Shown piece by piece: positions 27,889-37,643 of a stretch of 64,000 nt of DNA (its first letter is position 1; each line of letters begins with the position of its first letter). The stretch spans positions 682,001-746,000 of the forward strand of contig CAWFFO010000011.1 of the NCBI GenBank assembly GCA_963815135.1. Reading direction: 5' to 3'. The position numbers and the translations under genes were made by a program. Source of the DNA: CAIWTU01 sp963815135. Its GTDB lineage: Bacteria; Desulfobacterota; Desulfuromonadia; Geobacterales; Geobacteraceae. A model generated the notes under the pieces. That model did no database searches and was not told where the DNA came from. It saw nothing but the letters and a program-made list of their open reading frames with translations.

Positions 27889-29801
27889 TACTTGTAGCTC
27901 CTTACCGAGGGTTGCAAGTATTCAAAGGCCAGCGGCTCCTTGTGCAGTTCCGGTTTTTCCCCTTCACCTTTGTATTCCCACGCTGCAACATAAGAGTAAT
28001 TTTCGTCGTCCCGTTTCGCCTCACCTTCCGATGTCTGATGTTCCTCGCGGAAATGTGCGCCGCATGATTCGTTGCGGTTCAGCGCGTCGTGGCAGGCAAG
28101 TTCTGCAAATTCGAGGAAGTCGGCAAGCCTGCCAGCCTTTTCCAGCGACTGGTTGAGGTCTGACGAGCTGCCCGGGATGTTGACATTTTCCCAGAATTCG
28201 GCACGCAGGGCGGGTATGAGTTCAAGGGCCTTGAGCAGGCCTTTTTCCGAACGCGACATCCCGCAATACTCCCACATGATGCGGCCAAGCCTGGCATGAA
28301 AGTCATGAACCGTTTCCTTCCCTTTAATCGAAAGCAATTTTGCCGTGCGTTTTTCGGACTCTTCACCGGCCTCGCGAAACGCATTATGGGATGCCGCGGT
28401 TTCTCCTGGGGTGATCCGGGCAAGGTAATCGGCCAAGGTGTGCGGGATAATGAAATAACCGTCGGCAAGACCCTGCATCAATGCGCTTGCGCCCAGGCGA
28501 TTGGCGCCATGATCGGAAAAATTGGCCTCGCCGAGGACGAACAGCCCCTGGATATTGCTCATCAGGTTATAGTCAACCCACAGGCCGCCCATTGCATAGT
28601 GCGGGGCGGGATAGATTCGCATCGCCGTTTGGTAGGCGTTCTCACCGGATATTTTTTCGTACATTTCGAACAGGTTGCCGTAACGCTCCCTGATTATGTC
28701 TTCTCCCAGCCTCTTTATGGCCGAAGCAAAGTCGAGATAAACCGCTTGGCCGGTGTTGCCCACCCCACGACCCGCGTCGCAGGCTTCCTTGGCCGCCCGC
28801 GAAGCCAGATCGCGCGGGGTCAGATTGCCGAAGCTCGGGTATTTTCGCTCCAGGAAATAATCTCTTTCTTCCTCGGGTATGGATTCCGGCCGCCTTGTAT
28901 CACCTTCTTTTTCGGGAACCCAGACGCGCCCGTCGTTGCGCAGCGATTCTGACATTAGCGTCAGTTTCGACTGGTGGTGTCCGCTCACTGGAATACAGGT
29001 GGGGTGAATCTGTGTGTAGCAGGGGTTCGCAAAACAGGCTCCCTTGCGGAAAGCGCGCCATGTGGCGGTGACATTGCTTCCCATGGCGTTGGTGGAAAGA
29101 TAGAACACGTTGCTGTATCCGCCGCTGGCAAGGATCACCGCATCGGCAGCGTAAGGCCTGATTTCCCCTGTTACCAGGTCGCGTACGATAATACCCTTTG
29201 CCCGTCCGTCCACAAGTACCAGGTCAAGCATTTCCGTGCGGGGATGCAGCCTGATCTTTCCTTCATGTACCTGTCTGGACATCGCCTGGTATGCTCCGAG
29301 CAGCAACTGCTGTCCTGTCTGTCCCCTTGCGTAGAACGTGCGGGAAACCTGGGCGCCGCCGAAGGAGCGGTTGGCCAGGTAGCCGCTGTATTCGCGGGCG
29401 AAGGGTACTCCCTGGGCCACGCATTGGTCGATGATGTGGTTGCTGATCTGGGCCAGTCGATATACGTTCGCTTCCCTTGACCTGAAGTCGCCCCCCTTGA
29501 GTGTGTCGTAGAAAAGGCGATAGACACTGTCACCGTCATTGGGGTAGTTTTTGGCGGCGTTTATACCCCCCTGGGCGGATATGCTGTGTGCACGGCGGGC
29601 GCTGTCCTGGTAGCAGAAAGCCTCTATGTTGTAGCCAAGCTCGGCCAGGGTGGCGGCTGCGGATGCCCCGGCAAGGCCGGTACCGACGACGATGATGGTG
29701 TATTTCCGCTTGTTGGCCGGATTTACCAGTTTCATGTCATGGCAGTGATTGTCCCATTTATCCGCGAGCGGCCCGCCTGGAACGTTTCCGTCAAGTTTCA
29801 A
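27888..29801 (-). CDS. frdA: succinate dehydrogenase/fumarate reductase flavoprotein subunit
   Basis: Catalytic subunit interconverting succinate and fumarate. FAD fold VVGTGLAGASAAATLAELG, covalent-FAD histidine in RRAHSISAQGG, and active-site segments PTCIPVSGHHQSK and YAMGGLWVDYNLMS. The 637-residue length and C-A-B gene order fit the B. subtilis/Geobacter type with a single diheme membrane anchor. It begins 11 bases after the cytochrome gene. Confidence 0.95.
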   Translation of the reverse strand: MKLDGNVPGGPLADKWDNHCHDMKLVNPANKRKYTIIVVGTGLAGASAAATLAELGYNIEAFCYQDSARRAHSISAQGGINAAKNYPNDGDSVYRLFYDTLKGGDFRSREANVYRLAQISNHIIDQCVAQGVPFAREYSGYLANRSFGGAQVSRTFYARGQTGQQLLLGAYQAMSRQVHEGKIRLHPRTEMLDLVLVDGRAKGIIVRDLVTGEIRPYAADAVILASGGYSNVFYLSTNAMGSNVTATWRAFRKGACFANPCYTQIHPTCIPVSGHHQSKLTLMSESLRNDGRVWVPEKEGDTRRPESIPEEERDYFLERKYPSFGNLTPRDLASRAAKEACDAGRGVGNTGQAVYLDFASAIKRLGEDIIRERYGNLFEMYEKISGENAYQTAMRIYPAPHYAMGGLWVDYNLMSNIQGLFVLGEANFSDHGANRLGASALMQGLADGYFIIPHTLADYLARITPGETAASHNAFREAGEESEKRTAKLLSIKGKETVHDFHARLGRIMWEYCGMSRSEKGLLKALELIPALRAEFWENVNIPGSSSDLNQSLEKAGRLADFLEFAELACHDALNRNESCGAHFREEHQTSEGEAKRDDENYSYVAAWEYKGEGEKPELHKEPLAFEYLQPSVRSYK

Positions 29802-29812
29802 GGTAATTCCCC

Positions 29813-30481
29813 CTAAATGTTGTATAAACCCAAAACAAAGACGACCGGTATCGACGCAAAACCAAGGAGCAACAGGAACGCGAGTGCACGGCCGGCCTTT
29901 TCGATAAACGGGAGTGTCTTTTCAGTGTTTAGTCCAAGTGACTGGAAGAAGCTCTGTATGCCGTGATACAGATGCAGGAGCAATATGATCATTGCAAATA
30001 TATATGCGAGAGATATTGGAGCTATTCCGAAACTCTGGGCAACCATGGTAAAGACGTCCGGCCTGCCGAAAGCGTCGACCATGTGCGAAATGTCGGGGTT
30101 GGTAACGCGAAAGGTAAAATGGAGAAGATGGTAAATGACGAATGCACCGAGGAGCAGTCCGGTCCATATCATGGTCTTTGAAGGCAGGGAAGTTTTGATG
30201 CTTCTTTTGCATGCATAAGCATCAGGTTTCGCAGCCCGGTTTTCCAGGTAGAGGGTAATGCCCACGAAGATATGCAGAAGGAAGGCGGCAAGCAGGAACA
30301 GGCGGAAGCTCCAGAGCAGGGGGACAAGCTGGTGAAGCTTTTCCGCGTAGCTGTTGATCGCACCCGGCCCGGCAAATATGGTCAGATTCCCGATCATGTG
30401 CACGATTACGAAACCGACCATGGCAAGGCCGGTGAGCGCCATGATATACTTTTTCCCCAGAGAGGTCTGAAACCAATGCAT
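29813..30481 (-). CDS. frdC: succinate dehydrogenase/fumarate reductase cytochrome b subunit
   Basis: A membrane anchor of 222 residues with five hydrophobic helices and histidines placed for two b haems (IVHMIGNL, LLHIFVGI, YHLLHFTF, LLHLYHGI). It carries electrons to or from menaquinone. First gene of the three-gene operon on the minus strand. Confidence 0.92.
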   Translation of the reverse strand: MHWFQTSLGKKYIMALTGLAMVGFVIVHMIGNLTIFAGPGAINSYAEKLHQLVPLLWSFRLFLLAAFLLHIFVGITLYLENRAAKPDAYACKRSIKTSLPSKTMIWTGLLLGAFVIYHLLHFTFRVTNPDISHMVDAFGRPDVFTMVAQSFGIAPISLAYIFAMIILLLHLYHGIQSFFQSLGLNTEKTLPFIEKAGRALAFLLLLGFASIPVVFVLGLYNI

Positions 30482-30678
30482 TACGTAGCCCCTTGAAATT
30501 TATTTAATAAAAATAACACATAAGCTGTATACATCAGACAAGGCGCCAAAGGATAACAAAGAAATCCGCGCTTATCAACCTCTTTTGGACTGATGATACA
30601 AAGTGGCAATCCTGCGGGAGTGGTTACCCGGTGGCAGAATAGACACCTGAGAACATTTTTGCCTGTTTCCGGGGCAAG

Positions 30679-31857
30679 TCAATCGGCTGCCTGAAGAACG
30701 AAGCATTTCAGATACTCAGTTTCCGGAACCGCAAGGAGGACCGGATGGTCCGGAGCCTGGGAGCGTGTTTCGACGATCCTCATTTCCCGTCCCGCCTGTG
30801 CCGCAGCTTTGCGTAACATGTCACGGAACATCTCTGTGCTCATGTGGTGAGAGCAGGTACATGTAATGAGATAACCTCTGCCCGACAACAGTTCCATTCC
30901 CCTGCGGTTTATCGTCAGGTAGCCTTTCAGCCCTTCCTGAACGAGTTTTCTGCTCTTTATGAATGCGGGCGGGTCAAGCACAACGATATCAAAATTCTTT
31001 CCTTCACTTTTCAGAGTCCGCAGCCGTTCGAACGCGTCAGATGTTTCGAATTTAACCTTATGTGACAGGTTATTGAGTGATGCGTTCTCCCTGCCGGCAG
31101 AGACCGCTTGCTCCGAACTGTCTATGGCTGTGACGGAAGCCGCTCCGTAAGCCGCGGCATGTATTCCCCAACTTCCGGAATAGCAGAAACAGTCGAGAAC
31201 GTTTTTCCCTGCACTGATTTTTTCCAGAACCAGATGATTTTTTTTCTGGTCCAGGAAATGACCGGTTTTCTGACCGGTGAGGATGTTCACCCGGAAGCGC
31301 AGGCCGTGCTCATCGATTTCCACCTTTTCCGGAATTTCCCCGTACAGAACTTCAACCTTTTCCTCCAGTCCCTCCAGTCTTCGCACCGCCACGTCGTTGC
31401 GTCCGGCTATTCCCGCCGGGGTGAAGATATTTACCAATGCATCGATTATAAGTTCTCTTCTTCGCTCGATTCCGCTGGTGAGCAATTGTACGGACAGGTA
31501 GCGGTCATATTTGTCCACCACCAGACCCGGCAGGAAATCCCCTTCTCCGTAGACAGCACGGAATGTATTCATTCCGGGGTAAAGGGTTGTACGGTATTTA
31601 AGCGCATCCAATATCCTCTGTCGGTAGAATGAAGAAGAATCGATGTCCTCCCGGTTTCTTGTCAGCAACCGGATTGCTATGAGAGATTGCGGATTATAAT
31701 ATCCCGTCCCCAGGTAATCACCCCCCGCGGAATAAACCTCGGATGATTCTCCATGGAGCTTGTCCCCCGAAAATTCGGCAATTTCGTTGCTGAATACCCA
31801 TGGGTGTCCGCTTTTTATCCGCCGGTCGGCTCCGCGGTGCAGTCTGACATTTAGCAT
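30679..31857 (-). CDS. RlmI-like rRNA cytosine methyltransferase (PUA + SAM domain)
   Basis: An S-adenosylmethionine-dependent RNA methyltransferase. An N-terminal PUA-like domain (HPWVFSNEI, GYYNPQSLIAIRLL) precedes a central RlmI/RlmK-type region (GEGDFLPGLVVDKYD) and a Rossmann methyltransferase with LDCFCYSGSWGIHAA and VLDPPAF. AAGGAG precedes ATG 31857; the longer frame adds ten residues without support. The exact target base is assumed from family only. Confidence 0.88.
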   Translation of the reverse strand: MLNVRLHRGADRRIKSGHPWVFSNEIAEFSGDKLHGESSEVYSAGGDYLGTGYYNPQSLIAIRLLTRNREDIDSSSFYRQRILDALKYRTTLYPGMNTFRAVYGEGDFLPGLVVDKYDRYLSVQLLTSGIERRRELIIDALVNIFTPAGIAGRNDVAVRRLEGLEEKVEVLYGEIPEKVEIDEHGLRFRVNILTGQKTGHFLDQKKNHLVLEKISAGKNVLDCFCYSGSWGIHAAAYGAASVTAIDSSEQAVSAGRENASLNNLSHKVKFETSDAFERLRTLKSEGKNFDIVVLDPPAFIKSRKLVQEGLKGYLTINRRGMELLSGRGYLITCTCSHHMSTEMFRDMLRKAAAQAGREMRIVETRSQAPDHPVLLAVPETEYLKCFVLQAAD

Positions 31858-31884
31858 CACAACTCCTTTTGTTACTGAAGGATA

Positions 31885-31918
31885 CAAAAAAACCCCTCTT
31901 TTTGGAGGGGGTTTTTGT
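31885..31918 (-). terminator. terminator of the arsR-type gene
   Basis: CCCCTC and GAGGGG pair around a short T-rich loop, flanked by A7 on the left and T5 on the right. It lies between the regulator stop and the methyltransferase start, so the two genes are separate units. Confidence 0.82.
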
Positions 31919-31942
31919 AATGTATCAATGTTTCAATAAATG

Positions 31943-32218
31943 TTACATGAAAATCTCGATAATCTTTTTTGCCAGGGGATGAACGACGCTGTAATGCACT
32001 TCCACACCGTCCCTTTTGCCCAGGATGATCCCCTTGTTCTTCAGGAGGGCAAGATGCTGTGAAACCGTTGCCTGAGGCAGTCCCAGGCATTCCCAGATGT
32101 GCTTCACGTTACATTCCTGGGAACAAAGGCCTGCGACGATCTTCAGTCTTACCGGATGACCCAGGACTTTCAGGATTTCAGATTCTGCTTCAAAATCTTT
32201 GTCTTTGTCGAATTTCAT
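31943..32218 (-). CDS. ArsR/SmtB-family transcriptional repressor
   Basis: A 91-residue winged-helix regulator: VLGHPVRLKIVAGL, recognition helix LPQATVSQHLALLKNKG and wing GVEVHYSVVH. Cysteines sit in LCSQECNVKHIWEC, near where metal- or thiol-sensing members keep theirs, but the classical ELCVC box is absent; the signal is unknown. GGAAGGG chooses ATG 32218 over an earlier one. Likely autoregulated: a palindrome overlaps its promoter. Confidence 0.85.
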   Translation of the reverse strand: MKFDKDKDFEAESEILKVLGHPVRLKIVAGLCSQECNVKHIWECLGLPQATVSQHLALLKNKGIILGKRDGVEVHYSVVHPLAKKIIEIFM

Positions 32219-32246
32219 ATGAACCCTTCCATTTGGCAATAAAATC

Positions 32247-32283
32247 CGCATATATCTATATAATTTGCGCACATTTTTGTCAA
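32247..32283 (-). promoter_or_regulatory. arsR-type promoter with overlapping palindromic operator
   Basis: Read on the minus strand: TTGACA (32278-32283), 17-base spacer, TATAGA (32255-32260), close to consensus. An AT-rich inverted repeat with CGCA (32247-32250) and TGCG (32266-32269) arms covers the -10. This is the arrangement expected for ArsR autorepression. Confidence 0.65.
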
Positions 32284-32664
32284 GAAAAAGGTAAATATTT
32301 TACTCATTCAAACAGGTAATTATTTATTATTTATCTCAGTGCCCTGTTTTTACTATTAAAACCAGTTCCAGGGCTGATTAAACCCTGTTTTAACAGTGAA
32401 TGGAATTGTTCTTGAGAAGAAATTCGAACTCTTTAGATAACATTATCTGAATATTGAAATAGAATATAATACATATACCAATATTTAACGGCATGTCAAT
32501 AACTGGCATTGTTGTCCACGTGACATTGCTTTCCAGTTTACAAAGAGTTTTCTTGTTTGAGTGCGTAATTGGCGGCAACATTCCGACTACACTTTACCGG
32601 GTATCGGTCTGAAACTGAACTTATCACTTCAGTTTCAAACATTTTCTGACAGCTGGTGAGTAAA
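32284..32664. other. AT-rich non-coding gap
   Basis: About 380 bases, strongly AT-rich, between the ArsR promoter and the end of the peptide-transporter ATPase. A 63-codon frame at 32390-32581 has no ribosome site and no familiar motif. I see no RNA gene or clear terminator. Confidence 0.4.
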
Positions 32665-33642
32665 TTAACGGAAGAGTTTTGAGCTGAAATGACAGGATGC
32701 CCAATGCCCCGGTTCCTTTTCTTCGAGCAAGGGAATTTCTTCCGCGCAAACCGGCAGAACCGCGTAAGGGCAGCGGGTGTGAAAAGGGCAGCCGGTCGGC
32801 GGATCCAGGGGAGTCGGTATATCTCCTTTCAGAATGATTCTTTTTCTCGCCGGGTCGTGGTCCAGCCTGGGCATGGCGGAGATAAGCGCTTCCGTGTAAG
32901 GGTGCAGGTACCCCGAAAATATATCATTGTTAGTGCCCCTCTCCACTATTTTTCCCAGATACATTATTTCGATCCTGTCGCACATATGGTGTATCACGGA
33001 AAGGTCATGGGCAATAATCAGAAAGGAAATGGAGAATTCTGATTTCAGCTGCTGCAGGAGGTTTATGATCTGAGCCTGGATGGAGAGGTCCAGGGCGGAG
33101 ACCGGTTCGTCAGCTACGATGAGGCGGGGCGAAACCGCCAACGCCCTTGCAATACCGATTCTCTGTCTCTGCCCACCGGAGAATTCGTGTGGATAACGAA
33201 AGAAATGTCCCTCTGACAAACCGACCTTATTCATCAGGTCTAACACAGCATTCCTGTATTCCGATCGGGTGAGAGAACGGTGAATCAACAGAGGCTCCCC
33301 GATTATGTCCCCGACCCGCATTCTTGGATTGAGCGAAGAGTATGGATCCTGGAAAATCATCTGCACATCTTTACGGAAAGCGACCCGCTCCGGTTTGTCC
33401 AGTGCGGCGAGCGCCTTGCCCCGGTAGCTGACAGTCCCTTCATCGGGCTGGAGAAGATTGACAAGGATCTTGCCTGCGGTAGATTTGCCGCAACCTGATT
33501 CACCTGCCAGCCCCACGGTTTCACCCTCGTTGAGCCGGAGGTCGACACCATCCAGCGCCTTTAATTGTTGCGGTTTTGCGAATGCGGATGTATTTACGGT
33601 GAAGTATTTTTTCAGATGTATGGCTTCTATGACAGGTTTCAT
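32665..33642 (-). CDS. oligopeptide/dipeptide ABC transporter ATPase (DppF/OppF type)
   Basis: Cytoplasmic ATPase of a peptide importer. Walker A GESGCGKSTAG, Q-loop FQDPYSSLNPRM, signature FSGGQRQRIGIARAL, Walker B LIVADEPVSALD, and the C-terminal OppF-type cysteine region PFHTRCPYAVLPVC. Its ATG overlaps the upstream gene's TGA as ATGA. No permease or binding-protein gene follows. Confidence 0.9.
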   Translation of the reverse strand: MKPVIEAIHLKKYFTVNTSAFAKPQQLKALDGVDLRLNEGETVGLAGESGCGKSTAGKILVNLLQPDEGTVSYRGKALAALDKPERVAFRKDVQMIFQDPYSSLNPRMRVGDIIGEPLLIHRSLTRSEYRNAVLDLMNKVGLSEGHFFRYPHEFSGGQRQRIGIARALAVSPRLIVADEPVSALDLSIQAQIINLLQQLKSEFSISFLIIAHDLSVIHHMCDRIEIMYLGKIVERGTNNDIFSGYLHPYTEALISAMPRLDHDPARKRIILKGDIPTPLDPPTGCPFHTRCPYAVLPVCAEEIPLLEEKEPGHWASCHFSSKLFR

Positions 33643-34601
33643 GCGAATTTCCAGCACCGGACCATGTGGCCGGCACCCACCTCCCTTAATTCAGGCGTTT
33701 CGGACCTGCACTGCCAGTTCCTGTTCGGGCAGCGGTCACAAAAACCGCATCCCGGTAGCTCACCAACAAGGCTCGGCACGAAGCCGGGAATGGTTTTAAG
33801 CGGTTTGCCGGGTTCGGTTCTTTGTGGAAGGGAGTCAAGGAGTCCTTTTGTATAGGGATGAAGCGGGTTGCCGAGCAATTCGTCGGTAGAAGCAGATTCG
33901 ACTATTTTGCCGGCGTACATGATGTTGGTACGGAGTGCCCTTTCAGCCACTACGCCAAGATCGTGGGTTATGAGTATCATGGCCATGTTCCGCTCAGATT
34001 TGAGGTCGTCCATAAGTTCGAGTATCTGTGCCTGGATGGTTACGTCAAGAGCGGTTGTCGGTTCGTCGGCAATCAGCAGCCGTGGACTGCAGGCGAGAGC
34101 CATGGCAATCATGATGCGCTGCCTCATTCCGCCACTCATCTGGTGAGGATAATCTCCGTACCTGGTGGCCGGGGAGGGGATTCCCACAAGTCCGAGCATC
34201 CTGATCGTTTCCTGACGGGCATCCTCATCAGAAAGGCCGAGATGCAGCCTGATTCCCTCGGATATCTGTTCTCCAACCCGGAAAACAGGGTTAAGTGAAG
34301 TCATCGGCTCCTGGAAAACCATGGATATCTGGTTTCCGCGTATCGCCCGCATCTCTTCGTCGGTCAGTTCCAAAAGGTTGCTGCCGCGGAATAGAATTTC
34401 ACCCGAAATGATCTCTCCAGGCTGAGCGACAAGACGCATGATGGAGAAAGCCGTAACGCTTTTACCGCATCCCGACTCTCCCACAATAGCAAGGGTTTCC
34501 CCTTCCCCGAGGGTGAAATCGACTCCGTCCACGGCCTTTACCGTTCCGTTTGTGAGGGGAAAATGAGTTTTCAGCCCTTTTACTTCAAGGAGAGTTTTCA
34601 A
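33639..34601 (-). CDS. oligopeptide/dipeptide ABC transporter ATPase (DppD/OppD type)
   Basis: Partner ATPase: Walker A GESGCGKSVTAFS, FQEPMTSLNPVF, signature MSGGMRQRIMIAMAL, Walker B LLIADEPTTALD, and a C-terminal CGFCDRCPNRNWQC cluster region typical of this subfamily. GGAGAA five bases upstream favours TTG 34601; a longer frame to 34640 lacks a ribosome site. The first gene of a two-gene unit without permeases. Confidence 0.88.
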   Translation of the reverse strand: MKTLLEVKGLKTHFPLTNGTVKAVDGVDFTLGEGETLAIVGESGCGKSVTAFSIMRLVAQPGEIISGEILFRGSNLLELTDEEMRAIRGNQISMVFQEPMTSLNPVFRVGEQISEGIRLHLGLSDEDARQETIRMLGLVGIPSPATRYGDYPHQMSGGMRQRIMIAMALACSPRLLIADEPTTALDVTIQAQILELMDDLKSERNMAMILITHDLGVVAERALRTNIMYAGKIVESASTDELLGNPLHPYTKGLLDSLPQRTEPGKPLKTIPGFVPSLVGELPGCGFCDRCPNRNWQCRSETPELREVGAGHMVRCWKFA

Positions 34602-34742
34602 TAAAGTTCTCCGGTGGAGAAAAACAGTATAATTTAGCATTGACAGCTATATCGGGCATTTACCCTAAGGGTGGCAACATAGCTTGACAAATTGTGTCAG
34701 CGGGATTTATACCACGAATCTGCAGGCGGAGCAAGAGTGGGG

Positions 34743-36752
34743 CTATCGGGATTCAACCATGCCGGACATCAGGGGCCGGTAGGAAAAATCCGTGAAAAAT
34801 TCTGATGCAGGGTCGAAATCCATGAAAAAAGAAGGAATAATACCTGGTTTACGGTTAAGGATATCCAAACGGCCGTTTTCGAGCATTTCGACAAAATGCC
34901 GGACGAGATCATGATTGTGCTGTTTTCCCGCATTTTCCTTCAGTTCCTTGATTGCTTCCGCGCGTGAAAGCGCAAGGCGGTATGGGCGATCTGATGTCAT
35001 GGCGTCGTATGCGTCGCCAATGGCGAGTATCTGCGACTCCAGGAGAAGTTTGTCGCCCGGGATGCCATAGGGGTAGCCTGTTCCGTCCACCCGTTCATGG
35101 TGCTGTCCGATACAAGTACTTACGTCTTTGAGAAATTCAAGAGGTTCAAGAATCTTCATCCCGATGAGAGGGTGCTGCCTCAATTTGTCGATTTCTTCAG
35201 GCGACAGTTGAATCTCCTTGTTGAGAAGATATACATTTATGCCGATCTTTCCTATATCGTGCAGGATTGCAGCACGTTCGACAATATCGATCCTGTTTCG
35301 AGGCAGATTGATCTTTCTGGCCAATTCGCCGCAATAGAAGCTTACCCTGTCCGAATGGCCCTTTGTATAGCTGTCACTGGCCTCTATTATGGAAACAAGC
35401 GCATGAACGATGTTCATATAAGCTTTTTTCTGCTCTTCATGAAGCTTGGCGTTTTTTATGGCAAGACCAGCCTGTGACGCAATGGTTGAAAGAAATTTCA
35501 TGTCTTCGGAGTTATACAAGGAGTCATTGATTTTGTTGACTACCACCATTGTGCCGATTGTTTCGTTCTGTACGATAAGAGGAACACAAATGAGGCTTCT
35601 GCGTTCATATCCGAAAACACTAAGACTGCTGAATTGGGGAGTCTCGTTGATGTCACGGATTAGTAACGGCTTCCTGCTTTGATATACGAGGGTTGATACG
35701 TTCTGTTGGGCAAGTGGAATTTCACCTAGTTTTGGAGACATGCCGTAACTACTGATAAATGATCGAACCAGGAATACTTCCCTCTTTTGATCATACTGAA
35801 GAATGTAGCCGATTTCCGAGCCCAAAGTGTTAATGGTAATTTCGAGCAGGTCATGAAATACCTCATCAAGTTCCATGTCCGAACTTGTCGCCAAAGCAAT
35901 CTTATGGACGGCGGCCAACTTCTGCAGTGTGTTGGCGGTGTTGGAGTTTTGATGGTTAAATTTTTCAACAATTCTCGAATCCGGGATACCTGAATTGTTT
36001 GATGTTGAATACCGGAGAGCTGTAATTATTTTGCGGTTACCGGTACGTTTTGTATTTATCTCCACAATACGACCGTTTTTTTCAGTTGTTTTGCGGGAGT
36101 CAGGAACTTTGTCACAAATTCCGTTGATGCTGCCAGGGCTATCGGAAGTGCCGGTTGCCTGTTGAAAAATTTCTTCCGTTACAACAGAATAAGAATGTTC
36201 TGGAACTTCATCTTTCCTGATGTTGTCTGCTTCATTCAGGTTTCTATCTGATTCGGCAAATATAAAACGTTTTGCTGCAGGAAGAATTAAAGGGGTTATG
36301 AAAAGAATTATCGCAAGTGCAGTCAGAAATATAAAAAGAGAATTTGCTGTTGCCTTGTTTTTTCCGGGAATCCCGTCTTTGTCAGTAGCCTTGGCAAAGT
36401 TGATAATGCCGGGATACCTGGCCCCGGTAATGTGATCTCGACTGTGTATATTTCCGTCGTTAACAGGATAATCTTCCCCAAAAGCATTTTCCTGATTGGA
36501 TATCGGAACGGGCCCATATTTCCGCAGGTCGATGACAATTTGTTCGCCAACAGGAGATACTATTACCCGTCCGGTTGAATCTGCCGGGTTTTTATTTTCC
36601 GAATGTAAAATTCCTGCAGATGATTGGAAGTTGCTGCCGTGAACCTTTGCGGGATGGAGATCTGGTGCAGTTTGTGATAAGCTTGAAACCAAAAAAACGG
36701 CAGGAAATATAATAAATGATTTAATTAATGTCCAAATATATTTTTGAGCCAT
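34743..36752 (-). CDS. membrane GAF/HD-GYP protein, predicted c-di-GMP phosphodiesterase
   Basis: A 669-residue sensor. N-terminal signal-anchor helix, a periplasmic stretch of about 110 residues, a second membrane helix (FIFLTALAIILFITPLIL), a low-complexity linker, a GAF domain (about 280-430; KPLLIRDINETPQFS, ICVPLIVQNETIG), then HD-GYP with HDIGKIGI, HPLIGMKILEP, HHERVDGTGYPYGIPG and GDAYDAMTSDRPY. All metal and GYP residues are intact, so hydrolysis of c-di-GMP is expected. The N-terminal half is more AT-rich than neighbouring genes. Confidence 0.87.
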   Translation of the reverse strand: MAQKYIWTLIKSFIIFPAVFLVSSLSQTAPDLHPAKVHGSNFQSSAGILHSENKNPADSTGRVIVSPVGEQIVIDLRKYGPVPISNQENAFGEDYPVNDGNIHSRDHITGARYPGIINFAKATDKDGIPGKNKATANSLFIFLTALAIILFITPLILPAAKRFIFAESDRNLNEADNIRKDEVPEHSYSVVTEEIFQQATGTSDSPGSINGICDKVPDSRKTTEKNGRIVEINTKRTGNRKIITALRYSTSNNSGIPDSRIVEKFNHQNSNTANTLQKLAAVHKIALATSSDMELDEVFHDLLEITINTLGSEIGYILQYDQKREVFLVRSFISSYGMSPKLGEIPLAQQNVSTLVYQSRKPLLIRDINETPQFSSLSVFGYERRSLICVPLIVQNETIGTMVVVNKINDSLYNSEDMKFLSTIASQAGLAIKNAKLHEEQKKAYMNIVHALVSIIEASDSYTKGHSDRVSFYCGELARKINLPRNRIDIVERAAILHDIGKIGINVYLLNKEIQLSPEEIDKLRQHPLIGMKILEPLEFLKDVSTCIGQHHERVDGTGYPYGIPGDKLLLESQILAIGDAYDAMTSDRPYRLALSRAEAIKELKENAGKQHNHDLVRHFVEMLENGRLDILNRKPGIIPSFFMDFDPASEFFTDFSYRPLMSGMVESR

Positions 36753-37144
36753 TCAAAGAAGTCCATTAAAAATCAATTGGGCAAGTGTTTAATGTGGTGT
36801 GATAAATTCTAATAAAAACATTTAAATGCAATTATGTTTCAGGATAGTATTTGATACAAAAGTAGTATGTAACATAAATTAAACAATGATTAGATACGCT
36901 TTTAATAATTAAAAAGCAAGCATTATTTAAAAATATTAAATCCGAATCCGGTGTATCCCGAATGAGAATATAATAAGTGAATTAATATTAATGGTCTTTT
37001 GTAGGCGAATTAACACTCTAAGTTCTGGAAATCGTTGGCAAATGACTAAATTGTATTTTTAAATCAGACTTCTTTTCTAGCAAGATAACCCAACAAAATC
37101 AGCTGGTTATCCGGAGTTATTTTGAATCACGTCAAAGGCCACAA
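36753..37144. other. AT-rich non-coding stretch
   Basis: Nearly 400 bases of very AT-rich DNA upstream of the HD-GYP gene, with no plausible frame on either strand. It presumably carries that gene's promoter, but many overlapping TATA-like hexamers prevent a choice. It adjoins repeat copy B. Confidence 0.45.
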
Positions 37145-37334
37145 ATAATCCCAAAAACGGCAGCTGGAGGTGTCCGCAGTAAGCAACTCAGACCTGATTC
37201 GTTGCTGCTCCTGGCAAAATGAAGTGTGGACAGCCGATATTGTCTGAACCAGAATGATGAGTTTACCGACTGTAGCGAAATGAGCTTAAAGCAGCAGAAT
37301 CAGACCTCCGGAGCGATCGGAGGATGCCTGCAAC
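37145..37334 (-). repeat. 190-bp dispersed repeat, copy B (inverted)
   Basis: The reverse complement of this interval matches 22909-23098 end to end, with about one difference in every seven to ten bases by eye and one or two small gaps. It lies in a gene-free region between the HD-GYP gene and the SpoIID-like gene. Confidence 0.8.
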
Positions 37335-37643
37335 CTCCGTATCCAGGAATAAAGTTACTCCGGGACGTCGGGGTGAAGGAGAAAGTTGATCTGGAATAAT
37401 CCTGAGGCCTGAGAGCCTGTTTTTTGATACCATATGCCCGCCTTTTTTTACGGGTGTCGGTAGAGCGGTGCATGTTTCCCGAAACTCTTGACAAGGGGGT
37501 TGCCTCCACCTATGATGCATGCCTTACTCATATTTGTTGGGGACAGGTCACGTCCTCCTGTGTGCGGTCACTGTTTGTGCAAGTATCTTCGCCATGAGGA
37601 AGCGGGTTTTCCCAGACAAAAACATTGACTTGAATCTGTTTTT

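Noticed and set aside
32390..32581. 63-codon frame in the AT-rich gap
   Set aside because: No Shine-Dalgarno, no recognisable motif, and AT-rich random-looking composition.
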